Of a stretch of 44,224 nt of DNA, positions 23,543-31,553 are shown piece after piece; the stretch's first letter is position 1, and every line of letters starts with the position of its first letter. This DNA comes from a virus, in the IMG/VR virus record IMGVR_UViG_3300032267_000432, positions 1 to 44,224 of that record. One strand, 5' to 3'. The notes under the pieces are model-generated. The model was not told where the DNA came from, did not search any database, and saw nothing but the letters and a program-made list of their open reading frames with translations. Position numbers and translations under genes: made by a program.

Positions 23543-24066
23543 ACCCTAGTGAGTTTCAGCTTAGCGGAACAAGAGACGCAAACGGCGAAATTAAGATAAG
23601 CGCTCAAGAGGCAATGAACCCTAAAGAGCACAAGATGATTAAGTTTGATAAAGAAAACGCCGCTCAACGGGCTATTCTTTCCGCATCAGCAGATAAAGAC
23701 CACCCAAATTATATTGCTGGAACTGCAATCCACGCTGGCGGTCACTTTTCTATCCCTAATACAGCAATTCGTAAACCAAATAACTATTCCCCCGCAGCAG
23801 ACCACAGACGTCATAAGCTTATTACAGACGCCATGGCTGGTGGGCAAGACAAGTCTAAGGTTACCCCAACACCAAGGGGTGGAAAAAAATCAACAGGACC
23901 GTCACCACTTGAAGCAGTAGCCGCAAAACTTGGACCAAGCACCCAGCGTAAGACCACAATTGACACCGTAACTGGTAAGAAAACCGAAAAGATTTCAGAT
24001 GCTGAGTTTGCTGCTAAAGAAGCTAAGATGTCAAAAGCAAGGGCAGCTTTAAAAAAGTCTAAGTAG
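23539..24066 (+). CDS. Uncharacterised Lys/Ala-rich protein (175 aa)
   Basis: A 175-residue protein, overlapping its neighbour by ATGA. The first 90 residues have mixed character with NYIAGTAIHAGGHFSIPNTA. The rest is low-complexity and basic (TPRGGKKSTGPSP; KEAKMSKARAALKKSK). The basic tail suggests DNA contact or a virion function. It is the last gene of this run. Confidence 0.5.
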   Translation: MNPSEFQLSGTRDANGEIKISAQEAMNPKEHKMIKFDKENAAQRAILSASADKDHPNYIAGTAIHAGGHFSIPNTAIRKPNNYSPAADHRRHKLITDAMAGGQDKSKVTPTPRGGKKSTGPSPLEAVAAKLGPSTQRKTTIDTVTGKKTEKISDAEFAAKEAKMSKARAALKKSK

Positions 24067-24083
24067 TGTGATAGGCTACCGTC

Positions 24084-24641
24084 ATGGGTAACAACATTGA
24101 CGAGCTAGAGCCAGATAGAATGAACCTGCTTGTATGTAAGCAGTGTAAAACTATCCAAGAAATTCCGTACACCAAGACTGGTAAGTCATTAGGTGAGGGT
24201 CGTTATGACCAATCTGATAATCCATTTATTCAAATGTATATCGGCGACTGCGAGCGTCAAGGGCACTTTGGTGTCCTTAGTGACTGTTTAACAGTTGCAT
24301 GGATGGGTAACCCAAGTCTTAAAGAAAGTATCCTTAATCAGATTAAGGAACAGATACTAGGTGGTGGCTCTAAGGGGCTAGACGTCCTTGGCACTAACTT
24401 CTATAACGTAAAAGACACCTATTCCTCAGATGCGATGAAGTGTTACGCTATCCATAACCGTCCCAAGGGACAGTGCCCTGACTATAAGTCAGACCGCAAA
24501 GAACTAAAACCAGATACAGCCAAAGACCGTTTAGAAGCAGGGCTAAAAGCAACAAACGCAAAGATTCACTTATGTGATTTTTGTCCTGTTAAGATGTACA
24601 ACCAAAAACGTGCTTACCAAGCGAGAGGACTATACAATTGA
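24084..24641 (+). CDS. Cysteine-containing uncharacterised protein (185 aa)
   Basis: A 185-residue protein with CKQCKTI near residue 18, a second C-rich part in the middle (GDCERQGHFG) and CDFCPVKMY near the end, so it may bind two zinc ions. TAGGCT lies six bases before the ATG, which suggests a leaderless message. Unknown function; the spacing of Cys pairs resembles adaptor or recycling proteins rather than an enzyme. Confidence 0.55.
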   Translation: MGNNIDELEPDRMNLLVCKQCKTIQEIPYTKTGKSLGEGRYDQSDNPFIQMYIGDCERQGHFGVLSDCLTVAWMGNPSLKESILNQIKEQILGGGSKGLDVLGTNFYNVKDTYSSDAMKCYAIHNRPKGQCPDYKSDRKELKPDTAKDRLEAGLKATNAKIHLCDFCPVKMYNQKRAYQARGLYN

Positions 24642-24964
24642 CCGAAAATATTGAAGACGCACAGGTTATTGAAACTATTGCAGAGAACACTCCTGCAGAA
24701 CCTGACGCACAAACGGCTTTTATTATTATTAAGCAGGGCAATAACGATTGGTATGCAACAGCTGACCTATCTACTGCTATTACCGTTGAACGCGAAGCTA
24801 CAGTTGACGACATCAAGCATGGGTGTCAGGACATTGTAGACAGCATGATGCAAAGCGCTATTGCTTACCAAGTTATGGCCCTTTTAAAGCCTATTGTGGA
24901 AGATAGTGATGATTCCGTGGCTAGTTCAATCAAACAAGCACTGCAGGAGCGCGATATACTGTAA
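24638..24964 (+). CDS. Acidic uncharacterised protein (108 aa)
   Basis: TTG start at 24638 in a TTGA overlap; 108 residues. An acidic N-terminal arm is followed by a strand-rich part (TAFIIIKQGNNDWYATADL) and a helical C-terminus. No known family. The acidic arm and small size recall modulators or inhibitors, but that is only a resemblance. Confidence 0.5.
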   Translation: MTENIEDAQVIETIAENTPAEPDAQTAFIIIKQGNNDWYATADLSTAITVEREATVDDIKHGCQDIVDSMMQSAIAYQVMALLKPIVEDSDDSVASSIKQALQERDIL

Positions 24965-24985
24965 ATACAGTTAAGGGGTGTTCCT

Positions 24986-25210
24986 ATGGCGTTCATAGAA
25001 ATGTCATGCAATTGCATGGCGTCGTTCCAAGCAGATGTGCAAGAAGTTGCAAATGAGGCCCTGGTGATTATGTGGGCACAGCAGTTTGTTTCTGCGCATC
25101 AACAGTGTGGTTATATGAACCCAGTTAAGACCGATACCCCAGAGAAGCACCGTAAATTTGAGTTCGAAACCGATGTTATGCACAAAGAGAAAAAAGAAAA
25201 AGAACTATAA
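24986..25210 (+). CDS. Small protein (74 aa)
   Basis: A 74-residue protein with an AAGGGG ribosome binding site. It has MSCNCMASFQ near the start, VIMWAQQFVSAHQQCGYM in the middle and a Lys/Glu tail. No family recognised; the histidine and cysteines could bind a metal. Confidence 0.5.
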   Translation: MAFIEMSCNCMASFQADVQEVANEALVIMWAQQFVSAHQQCGYMNPVKTDTPEKHRKFEFETDVMHKEKKEKEL

Positions 25211-25217
25211 TACCTAG

Positions 25218-26150
25218 ATGAACTTCTATGACGCGCTGGTGAAGCAGGCTAAGCCAGTCACCATAGAGCCCTCCGAGACTTCCTACTTCAGCACCCCAGG
25301 TGCTGGGTTGGACCCTCGTCTATTTAGAGACGGAAAGATTGTCCCCCATATCCGTTCTTTAATTTATAGAATCCTTCTTGAGCATTTAAGAGCCCGCTAC
25401 AGCAACCCAGAGTCATACGTACATGTGTGGTTAGCTGGTTCTGCAGTTTCTTATCAATGGTCAGCAGCAAGAAAACCAGCAGACCTTGATTGCCTTATTG
25501 GCGTTAACTACCTAGCGTTTCGTCAAGCTAATCCAAAGTATAAAGGTCTAAGTGACCGTGAGATTTCCCAGATGTTCAACGAGGGTTTTAATACGGAACT
25601 GCACCCAGTTACAGGAAACTTCTTGGATATATTTGAATTGACGTTCTATGTTAATGTGCAGTCTGACATCCGTAAGATAAAGCCATACGCAGCATACTCA
25701 CTGACAAATGATGATTGGACTGTTCAACCTGAAGTTAAAGCTGTTCCTAATAATAAACAATGGGACCGCCGTGTAGCTCAGGATAAGTCCCTAGCTGTAG
25801 ATATTTTATCTAGATATTCAGACGCCCTATCTAATATAGGTTCTGCTTCTACAGATGTTGCTAGACGCAATGCTGAAGCTGCATTAAAGCTAGCTGTAGA
25901 CCAAGGAGCTGCTTTATTTGAAGACATCCATCAAGGAAGAAAACACGCGTTTAGTCCTAGTGGACAAGGTTACGGAGATGTATATAATTACCGCTGGCAG
26001 TCAGGAAAAGCAAGCGGAGTCGTACAAGCACTAAAAGAATTAAAAGAAATTTCTAAAAAAACAAAACAAGATTTTGAAGCACAGACTTATGGTATGGAAC
26101 TACCAACAACTAGCACTCTAATAAGGAGAGCGGCTACACACTACAACTGA
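25218..26150 (+). CDS. Nucleotidyltransferase-fold protein
   Basis: A 310-residue protein. WLAGSAVSYQW (G74-S75) followed by ADLDCLIG (D89-x-D91) is the hG[GS] and [DE]h[DE] signature of the DNA polymerase beta-type nucleotidyltransferase fold. The rest is helical and includes a long RKHAFSPSGQG segment. Substrate is unknown: candidates are tRNA, antibiotics or a protein. TATAAT lies exactly six bases before the ATG, suggesting a leaderless message of its own. Confidence 0.65.
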   Translation: MNFYDALVKQAKPVTIEPSETSYFSTPGAGLDPRLFRDGKIVPHIRSLIYRILLEHLRARYSNPESYVHVWLAGSAVSYQWSAARKPADLDCLIGVNYLAFRQANPKYKGLSDREISQMFNEGFNTELHPVTGNFLDIFELTFYVNVQSDIRKIKPYAAYSLTNDDWTVQPEVKAVPNNKQWDRRVAQDKSLAVDILSRYSDALSNIGSASTDVARRNAEAALKLAVDQGAALFEDIHQGRKHAFSPSGQGYGDVYNYRWQSGKASGVVQALKELKEISKKTKQDFEAQTYGMELPTTSTLIRRAATHYN

Positions 26151-26162
26151 TAGGGTATATAC

Positions 26163-26624
26163 GTGGCAATATTAGTTTTTCTAGATGGGGTATTAAAAGA
26201 TACTAGGCTTGGTGGCCCCATTCAAGACGGCATGTCTTTATATAGAACACTTAAAGAAAAACACCGTGTTTTAATCCTTTGTGATGATGTTACAAAGGGC
26301 GACCATTGGCTTCGCCAACAACGAATTAACAATATTGACGACGTTGTAGATAAATCAAATGTCCCAGCGTTGGGTGATGACCCAGACTTTAGGCTGGTTG
26401 AGTGGATTAAAAGCCAAGGCCCAGTGGAAATGGTTATTACTTCCGACCCCGATTTGACTGTTAAGTTATTGTCTGTTGGTATTACTACCCTAGTATTTAT
26501 GGCTCCTACCTACATTAGGGAAGAGTTTAGACCTGATAGCCGAAAGGGTGTCAAGTCTTGGCAAAAGATTGTAGAAGAGATAGACTCACAGAACGCCGCA
26601 TATAAGGAGGACCCACGGATATGA
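26163..26624 (+). CDS. HAD-like protein with altered nucleophile
   Basis: GTG start at 26163; 153 residues, with TAGGGT six bases upstream. The first strand reads LVFLDGVLKD, where a HAD phosphatase would have DxDGV: the catalytic first Asp is replaced by Phe. EMVITSDPDLTV and TTLVFMAP look like the later strands of that fold. It may be a non-catalytic relative. It overlaps the next tiny gene by ATGA. Confidence 0.45.
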   Translation: MAILVFLDGVLKDTRLGGPIQDGMSLYRTLKEKHRVLILCDDVTKGDHWLRQQRINNIDDVVDKSNVPALGDDPDFRLVEWIKSQGPVEMVITSDPDLTVKLLSVGITTLVFMAPTYIREEFRPDSRKGVKSWQKIVEEIDSQNAAYKEDPRI

Positions 26625-26731
26625 CCGATACACCAAAATGTCCACAAGGATGTGATTCCAAAACTTTGGAGTATGTTGGAGATAAAGCCTGGCTATGTTC
26701 TAAATGTGGGCATACCTGGGGTCGTGAATGA
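26621..26731 (+). CDS. Tiny zinc ribbon protein (36 aa)
   Basis: Encodes 36 residues on an ATGA overlap at both ends: CPQGC followed by CSKCGHTWG. The two Cys pairs form a compact zinc ribbon. Ribosome binding site AAGGAGGA at 26604-26611. A tightly coupled cistron with a real coding pattern. Confidence 0.65.
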   Translation: MTDTPKCPQGCDSKTLEYVGDKAWLCSKCGHTWGRE

Positions 26732-28194
26732 AGATTATCTATTTAGGTGCTGAGGTTCCTTCAAATAGAGTAATCCTTGAGGAGACTACCGCCAATCATG
26801 TGGGAGTGAGCTACTACCGCCTGGTGCAACGCGGCCTGCCAAAGACCAAAGAGTATCTATTAGAAAACTACTTTAATAAAGATTTTTATATTTATGTGTC
26901 CCCTGGCCTACCCAAGACTCTGAAGCTGGGCCTAGCTGAGCTAGAAGAGTTCGCTGCTGGTTACGAGCATTTTGTGGCTGTAAATATGGACAGGCTTACC
27001 ACCTTTTATGAAATTAATGGCTACGGGATTGACCCAGAGTTCATAGACCAACAACGCAAAGATGTGTGGTCAGAGGTCCCACCTGCTAAGTTCGTGCCTG
27101 TATGGCAGCCACAGACAGGCTACGACGGCCTAAAGAACCTAGTTGAGTATTACCTAGATGTTGCTATCCCAGGCGACGCAATTGAGTCAGAGACCCAGTT
27201 GGCAAGCGCTACACGTATCCATAGCAAGCGTCAGGGAACCCGCTGGCATGCGCTAGGATGCGCCAAGCCAGATAACCTGCGCCAAGTCCCATTTGACTCC
27301 GCAAGCACCTTGTCGTGGTTATCGCCCATGATGCATGGTGAGACTATTATTTGGGATGGCACTAGGCTTGTCCGCTACCCAAAGAAGATGAAGGACCAAG
27401 CACGTTCTAGATACAAAGCTACCTACGAAAAGGCTGGCTTAGATATAGATAAGATTCTTGAGGATGACCCGCAAGAAGTTGCTAAGTTAGCCGTGTGGTC
27501 TTACGAACAGTTTGAAGTAAGGATGAATATGATAAGCGGTAATCCAGAAGACCCAATGTTATATGATAACAGTGAGGGGAGTGAAGTGGAGCAAAGTGGG
27601 GAAAGTGCTCCTGCCGTATATGATAATAGGGGGGTAGATATGCGGAAACTTGAGCCGCGAAATCCCGCCGAAATGGGCAATCTTCCAGTCTTTGGATTCA
27701 ATACAAAGACCGAAATTGACGAGGATGGCACTATCAAAGATGTCACTGCGGTTAGTTCTCAACAGACCTCACTTCGTGCATGCGACACATGTTTTGTAGC
27801 CGCTAACTGCCCTGCTTTCAAGCCCCAATCTGCTTGTGCTTTTAAGTTACCAATCGAAGTAAAGACTAAAGACCAACTCAAGAGTTTAATTAATGCAATC
27901 ATAGAAATGCAGGGACAACGCGTTGCTTTTATGCGTTTTGCTGAAGAAATGAACGGTGGATACGCTGACCCTAACGTTTCTCAAGAGATAGACCGCCTAT
28001 TTAAATTGATTAAAACAACCAAAGAATTGGACGACTCGCGTGAGTTTATTCGCATGACTGTAGAGCGACAAGGCTCTGCTGGTGTGCTAAGTTCTATCTT
28101 CGGAGACAAGGCTCAAGCCCTAAAAGAGTTACCAAATGGCGGGTTCACCGAAGCCCAAACCACCGAAATAATCAAGGGCGCAATAGAAGAATAG
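26728..28194 (+). CDS. TGT-like TIM-barrel candidate with Cys cluster
   Basis: A 488-residue protein. The N-terminal half has barrel-type segments FVAVNMDRL, FVPVWQPQTGYDG (about 119-131) and RWHALGCAKPDNL, then FDSASTLSWLSP (about 189-200). These resemble the barrel strands and late substrate segment of tRNA-guanine transglycosylase or DpdA-type enzymes. The C-terminal part has CDTCFVAANCP and a later Cys (about 352-370), a possible zinc or Fe-S site, then a helical end. No queuosine genes are near, so the activity remains open. Confidence 0.4.
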   Translation: MKIIYLGAEVPSNRVILEETTANHVGVSYYRLVQRGLPKTKEYLLENYFNKDFYIYVSPGLPKTLKLGLAELEEFAAGYEHFVAVNMDRLTTFYEINGYGIDPEFIDQQRKDVWSEVPPAKFVPVWQPQTGYDGLKNLVEYYLDVAIPGDAIESETQLASATRIHSKRQGTRWHALGCAKPDNLRQVPFDSASTLSWLSPMMHGETIIWDGTRLVRYPKKMKDQARSRYKATYEKAGLDIDKILEDDPQEVAKLAVWSYEQFEVRMNMISGNPEDPMLYDNSEGSEVEQSGESAPAVYDNRGVDMRKLEPRNPAEMGNLPVFGFNTKTEIDEDGTIKDVTAVSSQQTSLRACDTCFVAANCPAFKPQSACAFKLPIEVKTKDQLKSLINAIIEMQGQRVAFMRFAEEMNGGYADPNVSQEIDRLFKLIKTTKELDDSREFIRMTVERQGSAGVLSSIFGDKAQALKELPNGGFTEAQTTEIIKGAIEE

Positions 28195-28228
28195 GATTTC
28201 TTATTATCATATAAGACAACCTAGCAAC

Positions 28229-28283
28229 ACCCTGGAACAGGGTTAGTTCTAAAACAGATGTAACGCACGTATAAACTATACGT
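28229..28283 (+). promoter_or_regulatory. Inverted repeats in the RNR leader
   Basis: ACCCTG-GAA-CAGGGT (28229-28243) and ACGTATA-AAC-TATACGT (28267-28283) are two perfect inverted repeats in the 113-base gap before the ribonucleotide reductase gene. They may be a repressor site or leader hairpins. No cobalamin riboswitch consensus is visible. Confidence 0.45.
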
Positions 28284-28307
28284 TCAATTAAACAAGAGGA
28301 GATTACG

Positions 28308-30341
28308 ATGGCATTTACTTTTCGCCTAGCAGAAGAATTTTTAAAGGACTACCGCGAGAAGAAAGTGCCTTGGGGATACCAAGATGCCGCTGGTAACTCA
28401 GTTGGCGAAATTACCTTTTTAAGAACCTACTCCCGATTAAAAGAAAATGGGGAAAAGGAAACTTGGACCGATGTTTGCCAACGAGTAATCGAGGGCATGT
28501 ATTCAATCCAGAAAGACCACTGCAAGTCTCAGCGTTTACCATGGAATGACTCCAGGGCTCAGGCTTCGGCTAAGGAAGCCTTCGACCGTTTGTTTAATTT
28601 AAAGTGGACTCCACCAGGCCGAGGTCTGTGGGTTATGGGCACCCCAATTGTCAATGAGCTCAAGAACTCTGCAGCACTGCAGAACTGTGCTTTTGTCTCT
28701 ACTTCTAGCATGTCTAAATTAGACCCTGCCAAGCCGTTTGCTTTTCTAATGGAAGCATCAATGCTGGGCGTAGGTGTTGGCTTTGACGACAAGGGCGCAG
28801 ACAAAGATTTCACAATCTACGAGCCTAAGTTGCCAGAAGTAACTATCCAGATTCCAGATACCCGTGAGGGCTGGGTTGAGTCATTAAGCATGCTCATCAA
28901 CTCTTATTTAAAACCAGAACAGCCTGTTTATGTATTTGATTACTCCCTAATCCGTCCTGCTGGCGTTCCCATCAAGACATTTGGAGGCACGGCCGCGGGC
29001 CACGAGCCGCTGGAGAAGCTGCACAATCACGTCCGCTCTATCTTTAATAAGAAAAGGGCCAATTCTAAATTAACAAGGGTAGATATTGCCGATTTAGGTA
29101 ATTTAATCGGCGTGTGCGTTGTCTCTGGCAACGTCCGCCGCTCAGCCGAGCTACTCATGGGTAGATTAGATGACCAAACCTTTTTAAATTTAAAGAACCC
29201 TGCCAAGTTCCCAGAGCGCAACTCATACGACAGCTCAGCTCCTGGTTGGGCCTGGATGTCTAACAACTCCGTTGAGGTATCAGTAGGTTCTAATTTAGAA
29301 CACATTGTTGAGGGTATTGCCCTGAACGGTGAGCCTGGTGTTATCTGGATGGATGTTACTCGTCAGTATGGTCGCCTTATTGACCCAATCAATAATAAAG
29401 ACCATCGAGCCGCTGGTTACAATCCATGTGCAGAACAGTCTTTGGAATCATTTGAGTGTTGCACTCTGGTTGAAACCTACCTCAACCGCCACGACTCTAT
29501 AGAAGATTACAAGCGCACATTAAAGTTTGCCTACCTCTACGCGAAGACCGTCACATTGCTACCTACCCACTGGGAAGAAACTAACGCAATCATGCAACGC
29601 AATCGCCGCATCGGAACTTCTATGTCTGGTGTAGCCAACTTTGCAGACCGCGTAGGGCTACCAACTCTTCGTGTGTGGATGGACGAGGGATACGCAGTTA
29701 TCCAAAACTACGACCGCACATACTCCGAGTGGTTAGGTATCCGCGAATCTATTAAGACTACGACAGTCAAGCCATCAGGAACAGTATCTATTCTTGCTGG
29801 TGAATCTCCTGGGGTGCATTGGACTCCTGGCGGTGAGTATTTCCTTCGTGCTATTAGATTTGGAAACGATGACCCTATGCTTCCTCTCTTTAAGGCGTCA
29901 GGTTATAAAGTAGAAAAAGCTTCGGAATCTCCTAAGACTACTAGCGTGGTGTTTTTCCCTATTAAGTCCTCTGCAAAAAGGTCGGAAAAGGATGTCTCTA
30001 TTTACGAGAAGATGTCTCTCGCAGCGATGGCACAGCGTTATTGGTCAGACAACAGCGTTAGCGTTACAGTATCATTTAATGCAAATACTGAAAAAGACGC
30101 CGTAGGAACAGTGCTACATATGTTTGATGGGCAACTCAAAACCGTTTCTTTCTTACCTATGGGGAACGAGACTTACCCACAGATGCCATACACACAGATA
30201 ACTAAAGAAGAATACGAAAAATCTACTATGAAGTTACTGCCTATCGACTTTACTGATGTCTATGCAGGAATGGCAGCCGATGCAATCGGTGAGAAATACT
30301 GCTCAACGGACTTCTGCGAAGTGCCTATAAAAGATAATTAA
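28308..30341 (+). CDS. nrdJ: Class II (B12-dependent) ribonucleoside-triphosphate reductase
   Basis: A 677-residue protein with GAGGAG upstream. LQNCAF (about 124-129), NPCAEQ (about 373-378) and FECC (about 382-385) supply the redox and radical cysteines and the catalytic Glu. The C-terminal YCSTDFCE pair (about 664-671) is the electron-shuttling dithiol. Length and layout match the monomeric Lactobacillus RTPR type, which uses adenosylcobalamin and reduces NTPs. It supplies dNTPs for phage replication without needing a second subunit or oxygen. It stands alone between a leader and a terminator. Confidence 0.92.
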   Translation: MAFTFRLAEEFLKDYREKKVPWGYQDAAGNSVGEITFLRTYSRLKENGEKETWTDVCQRVIEGMYSIQKDHCKSQRLPWNDSRAQASAKEAFDRLFNLKWTPPGRGLWVMGTPIVNELKNSAALQNCAFVSTSSMSKLDPAKPFAFLMEASMLGVGVGFDDKGADKDFTIYEPKLPEVTIQIPDTREGWVESLSMLINSYLKPEQPVYVFDYSLIRPAGVPIKTFGGTAAGHEPLEKLHNHVRSIFNKKRANSKLTRVDIADLGNLIGVCVVSGNVRRSAELLMGRLDDQTFLNLKNPAKFPERNSYDSSAPGWAWMSNNSVEVSVGSNLEHIVEGIALNGEPGVIWMDVTRQYGRLIDPINNKDHRAAGYNPCAEQSLESFECCTLVETYLNRHDSIEDYKRTLKFAYLYAKTVTLLPTHWEETNAIMQRNRRIGTSMSGVANFADRVGLPTLRVWMDEGYAVIQNYDRTYSEWLGIRESIKTTTVKPSGTVSILAGESPGVHWTPGGEYFLRAIRFGNDDPMLPLFKASGYKVEKASESPKTTSVVFFPIKSSAKRSEKDVSIYEKMSLAAMAQRYWSDNSVSVTVSFNANTEKDAVGTVLHMFDGQLKTVSFLPMGNETYPQMPYTQITKEEYEKSTMKLLPIDFTDVYAGMAADAIGEKYCSTDFCEVPIKDN

Positions 30342-30356
30342 ATATATAAAGTAGAG

Positions 30357-30392
30357 AGCCCCCCTAGACCCGAACTAGGGGGGCTTTCTTTA
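30357..30392 (+). terminator. Intrinsic terminator, end of rightward genes
   Basis: AGCCCCCCTAG (30357-30367) pairs with CTAGGGGGGCT (30375-30385) around a 7-base loop, followed by TTCTTT. It ends the + strand transcription. The reverse strand also has a T-rich stretch (TCTACTTTATATA), so it may stop the - strand operon too. Confidence 0.93.
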
Positions 30393-30396
30393 TGCT

Positions 30397-30464
30397 ATAG
30401 CGCTGATTACGGCGAAGGGACGGAAACCATAATCAAGGGCGGAGATGAGGACACCCTGCGCTAT
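30397..30464. ncRNA. Possible three-way-junction RNA element
   Basis: P1 is ATAGCGC (30397-30403) with GCGCTAT (30458-30464). P2 is TGATTA (30404-30409) with TAATCA (30430-30435). P3 starts AGGG (30436-30439) with CCCT (30454-30457). The three stems abut with no unpaired junction bases. Strand and function are not known: it lies in the gap between two convergent transcription units and does not match a known riboswitch or ribozyme that I can recognise. Confidence 0.4.
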
Positions 30465-30470
30465 TAAATC

Positions 30471-30623
30471 CTAACCACAACTATTGCAGTAATTATATAC
30501 TCTCATCTCTCTTATAGCAATTAAGAAAGACCTACCGCAGTGATAGCAAGACACCATTTCTGTTGTCCTGCGTCTCTTATGTAACTCTACTAAAACTTGG
30601 TAGTTACTTATATTAATCTTCAT
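30471..30623 (-). CDS. Tiny zinc ribbon protein (50 aa)
   Basis: The - strand frame from ATG 30623 encodes 50 residues. CYHCGR (about 26-31) and CNSCG at the very end form a zinc ribbon with a basic middle (LHKRRRTTEM). AGGAG precedes the start, which overlaps the preceding gene by eleven bases. It is the last gene of the leftward operon. Confidence 0.55.
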   Translation of the reverse strand: MKINISNYQVLVELHKRRRTTEMVSCYHCGRSFLIAIREMRVYNYCNSCG

Positions 30624-30741
30624 CGTCGTCTCCTAACTCAAACTCTTCAAACTCTTCTTCACTCTCTTCAACTACTGGTGAAGATATGTTCCAATCGCCG
30701 TTAGGGACAATAGGGTCAAAAGAATAGTTAAAAGTAGACAT
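30613..30741 (-). CDS. Tiny acidic protein (42 aa)
   Basis: Encodes 42 residues on the - strand, with a Glu/Asp-rich second half (SPVVEESEEEFEEFELG). Overlap with the following zinc-ribbon gene supports it as a cistron. No known domain; strongly acidic tiny phage proteins can mimic DNA, but that is not shown here. Confidence 0.45.
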   Translation of the reverse strand: MSTFNYSFDPIVPNGDWNISSPVVEESEEEFEEFELGDDDED

Positions 30742-30749
30742 TTAAGTAA

Positions 30750-31037
30750 TTAAATCTCTCTCTTAAATATAACTTGTCCTGCAAACTCTGTCGGTTTTCC
30801 CTTCGCGTCAAGCGTAGCTCCTGGGCCCATTTTTACAGACTTGCGTGTGGTCATCTTGATAACCATCTCTTTAATCCAACGCTTACCTGCGCTCGCGTTA
30901 GACCATGCGGTTGTTACAATTACATTACCTTCGTCGATACCCTCATCATAAGTAGTAACGCGGGCTAACCATGCGCCACCTTTTTCAGGGTTCTTCTTTA
31001 GTGTTGCGTCAAATACTACATTTACTTTTTTACCCAC
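30750..31037 (-). CDS. Uncharacterised protein (95 aa)
   Basis: GTG start at 31037 with AAGGAG nine bases upstream; 95 residues. Beta-rich and basic, starting GKKVNVVFDATLKK. Possible small nucleic-acid-binding or beta-barrel protein; no family recognised. It follows the glycosylase-like gene with a gap of three bases. Confidence 0.55.
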   Translation of the reverse strand: MGKKVNVVFDATLKKNPEKGGAWLARVTTYDEGIDEGNVIVTTAWSNASAGKRWIKEMVIKMTTRKSVKMGPGATLDAKGKPTEFAGQVIFKREI

Positions 31038-31040
31038 TTG

Positions 31041-31454
31041 TTACTCCTTAGTAATAGGCCAATGGTATGGCAAGGTTTCATCTACATCAGGGAAGTATTG
31101 CCGATAATGTTCTGCAAACTTCCTAACTAGGTTCGCTTGGTGCGACCTATGAAAGTCGGGGTCGCCTAGCCATGAAGGATAGACTACAGGCTCAACAGGG
31201 AACTTGTCTAGTAGGGTGTCCTTGTAACCTCTCTCTCGCCACTCAACACAAACTATGCGCCCATACTCGTAAAGGGCAGGCTCGTAATCTTTCCACATGA
31301 GAACGGCAGGGTGGTTACGCCAACCGCCACCTTTACTCTCTCCGTTAAGAACTCTCATAATTTGGTAAGCCTCAACTCTCTGCTTACCTAATCGGCGCAT
31401 GTCCAGCACCCTAGCACTCTCTCTAAAATTAGATAGCGGTAGGAAAGTCTGCAT
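31041..31454 (-). CDS. MSMEG_6728-like protein (pyrimidine-dimer glycosylase-related)
   Basis: A 137-residue protein. MQTFLPLSNFRESARVLDMR, then RRLGKQRVEAYQIMRVLNG, GGWRNHPAVLMWKDYEPALY and EWRERGYKD match the pattern of the actinobacterial MSMEG_6728 family, which is annotated as related to pyrimidine dimer DNA glycosylase (Pyr_excise, T4 endonuclease V). A role in repair of UV damage is likely by family, but the T4 active-site N-terminal Thr is not present. Confidence 0.6.
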   Translation of the reverse strand: MQTFLPLSNFRESARVLDMRRLGKQRVEAYQIMRVLNGESKGGGWRNHPAVLMWKDYEPALYEYGRIVCVEWRERGYKDTLLDKFPVEPVVYPSWLGDPDFHRSHQANLVRKFAEHYRQYFPDVDETLPYHWPITKE

Positions 31455-31455
31455 G

Positions 31456-31542
31456 CTACTTACAATCCTCTTTCTGCTCTAGGCACTTATGGACTTCCCA
31501 TAAGCCCTCTTTCATTAAGTCACCGCACCAATTACACATCAT
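31456..31542 (-). CDS. Cys-containing microprotein (28 aa)
   Basis: An open frame from ATG 31542 with GGAGAGAGAGAG upstream encodes 28 residues: MMCNWCGDLM and then WEVHKCLEQKEDCK. The C-x2-C plus two later cysteines suggests a metal-binding micropeptide. Small size lowers confidence, though the ribosome binding site is good. Confidence 0.45.
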   Translation of the reverse strand: MMCNWCGDLMKEGLWEVHKCLEQKEDCK

Positions 31543-31553
31543 CTCTCTCTCTC

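Noticed and set aside
28195-28307. A cobalamin riboswitch before the B12-dependent reductase
   Set aside because: The leader is too short and lacks the B12-box consensus; only two simple hairpins are seen.
30404-30430. A hammerhead-like start (CTGATTA...GGAAACC)
   Set aside because: The catalytic core CTGATGA and GAAA order are not met, so I do not call a hammerhead ribozyme.
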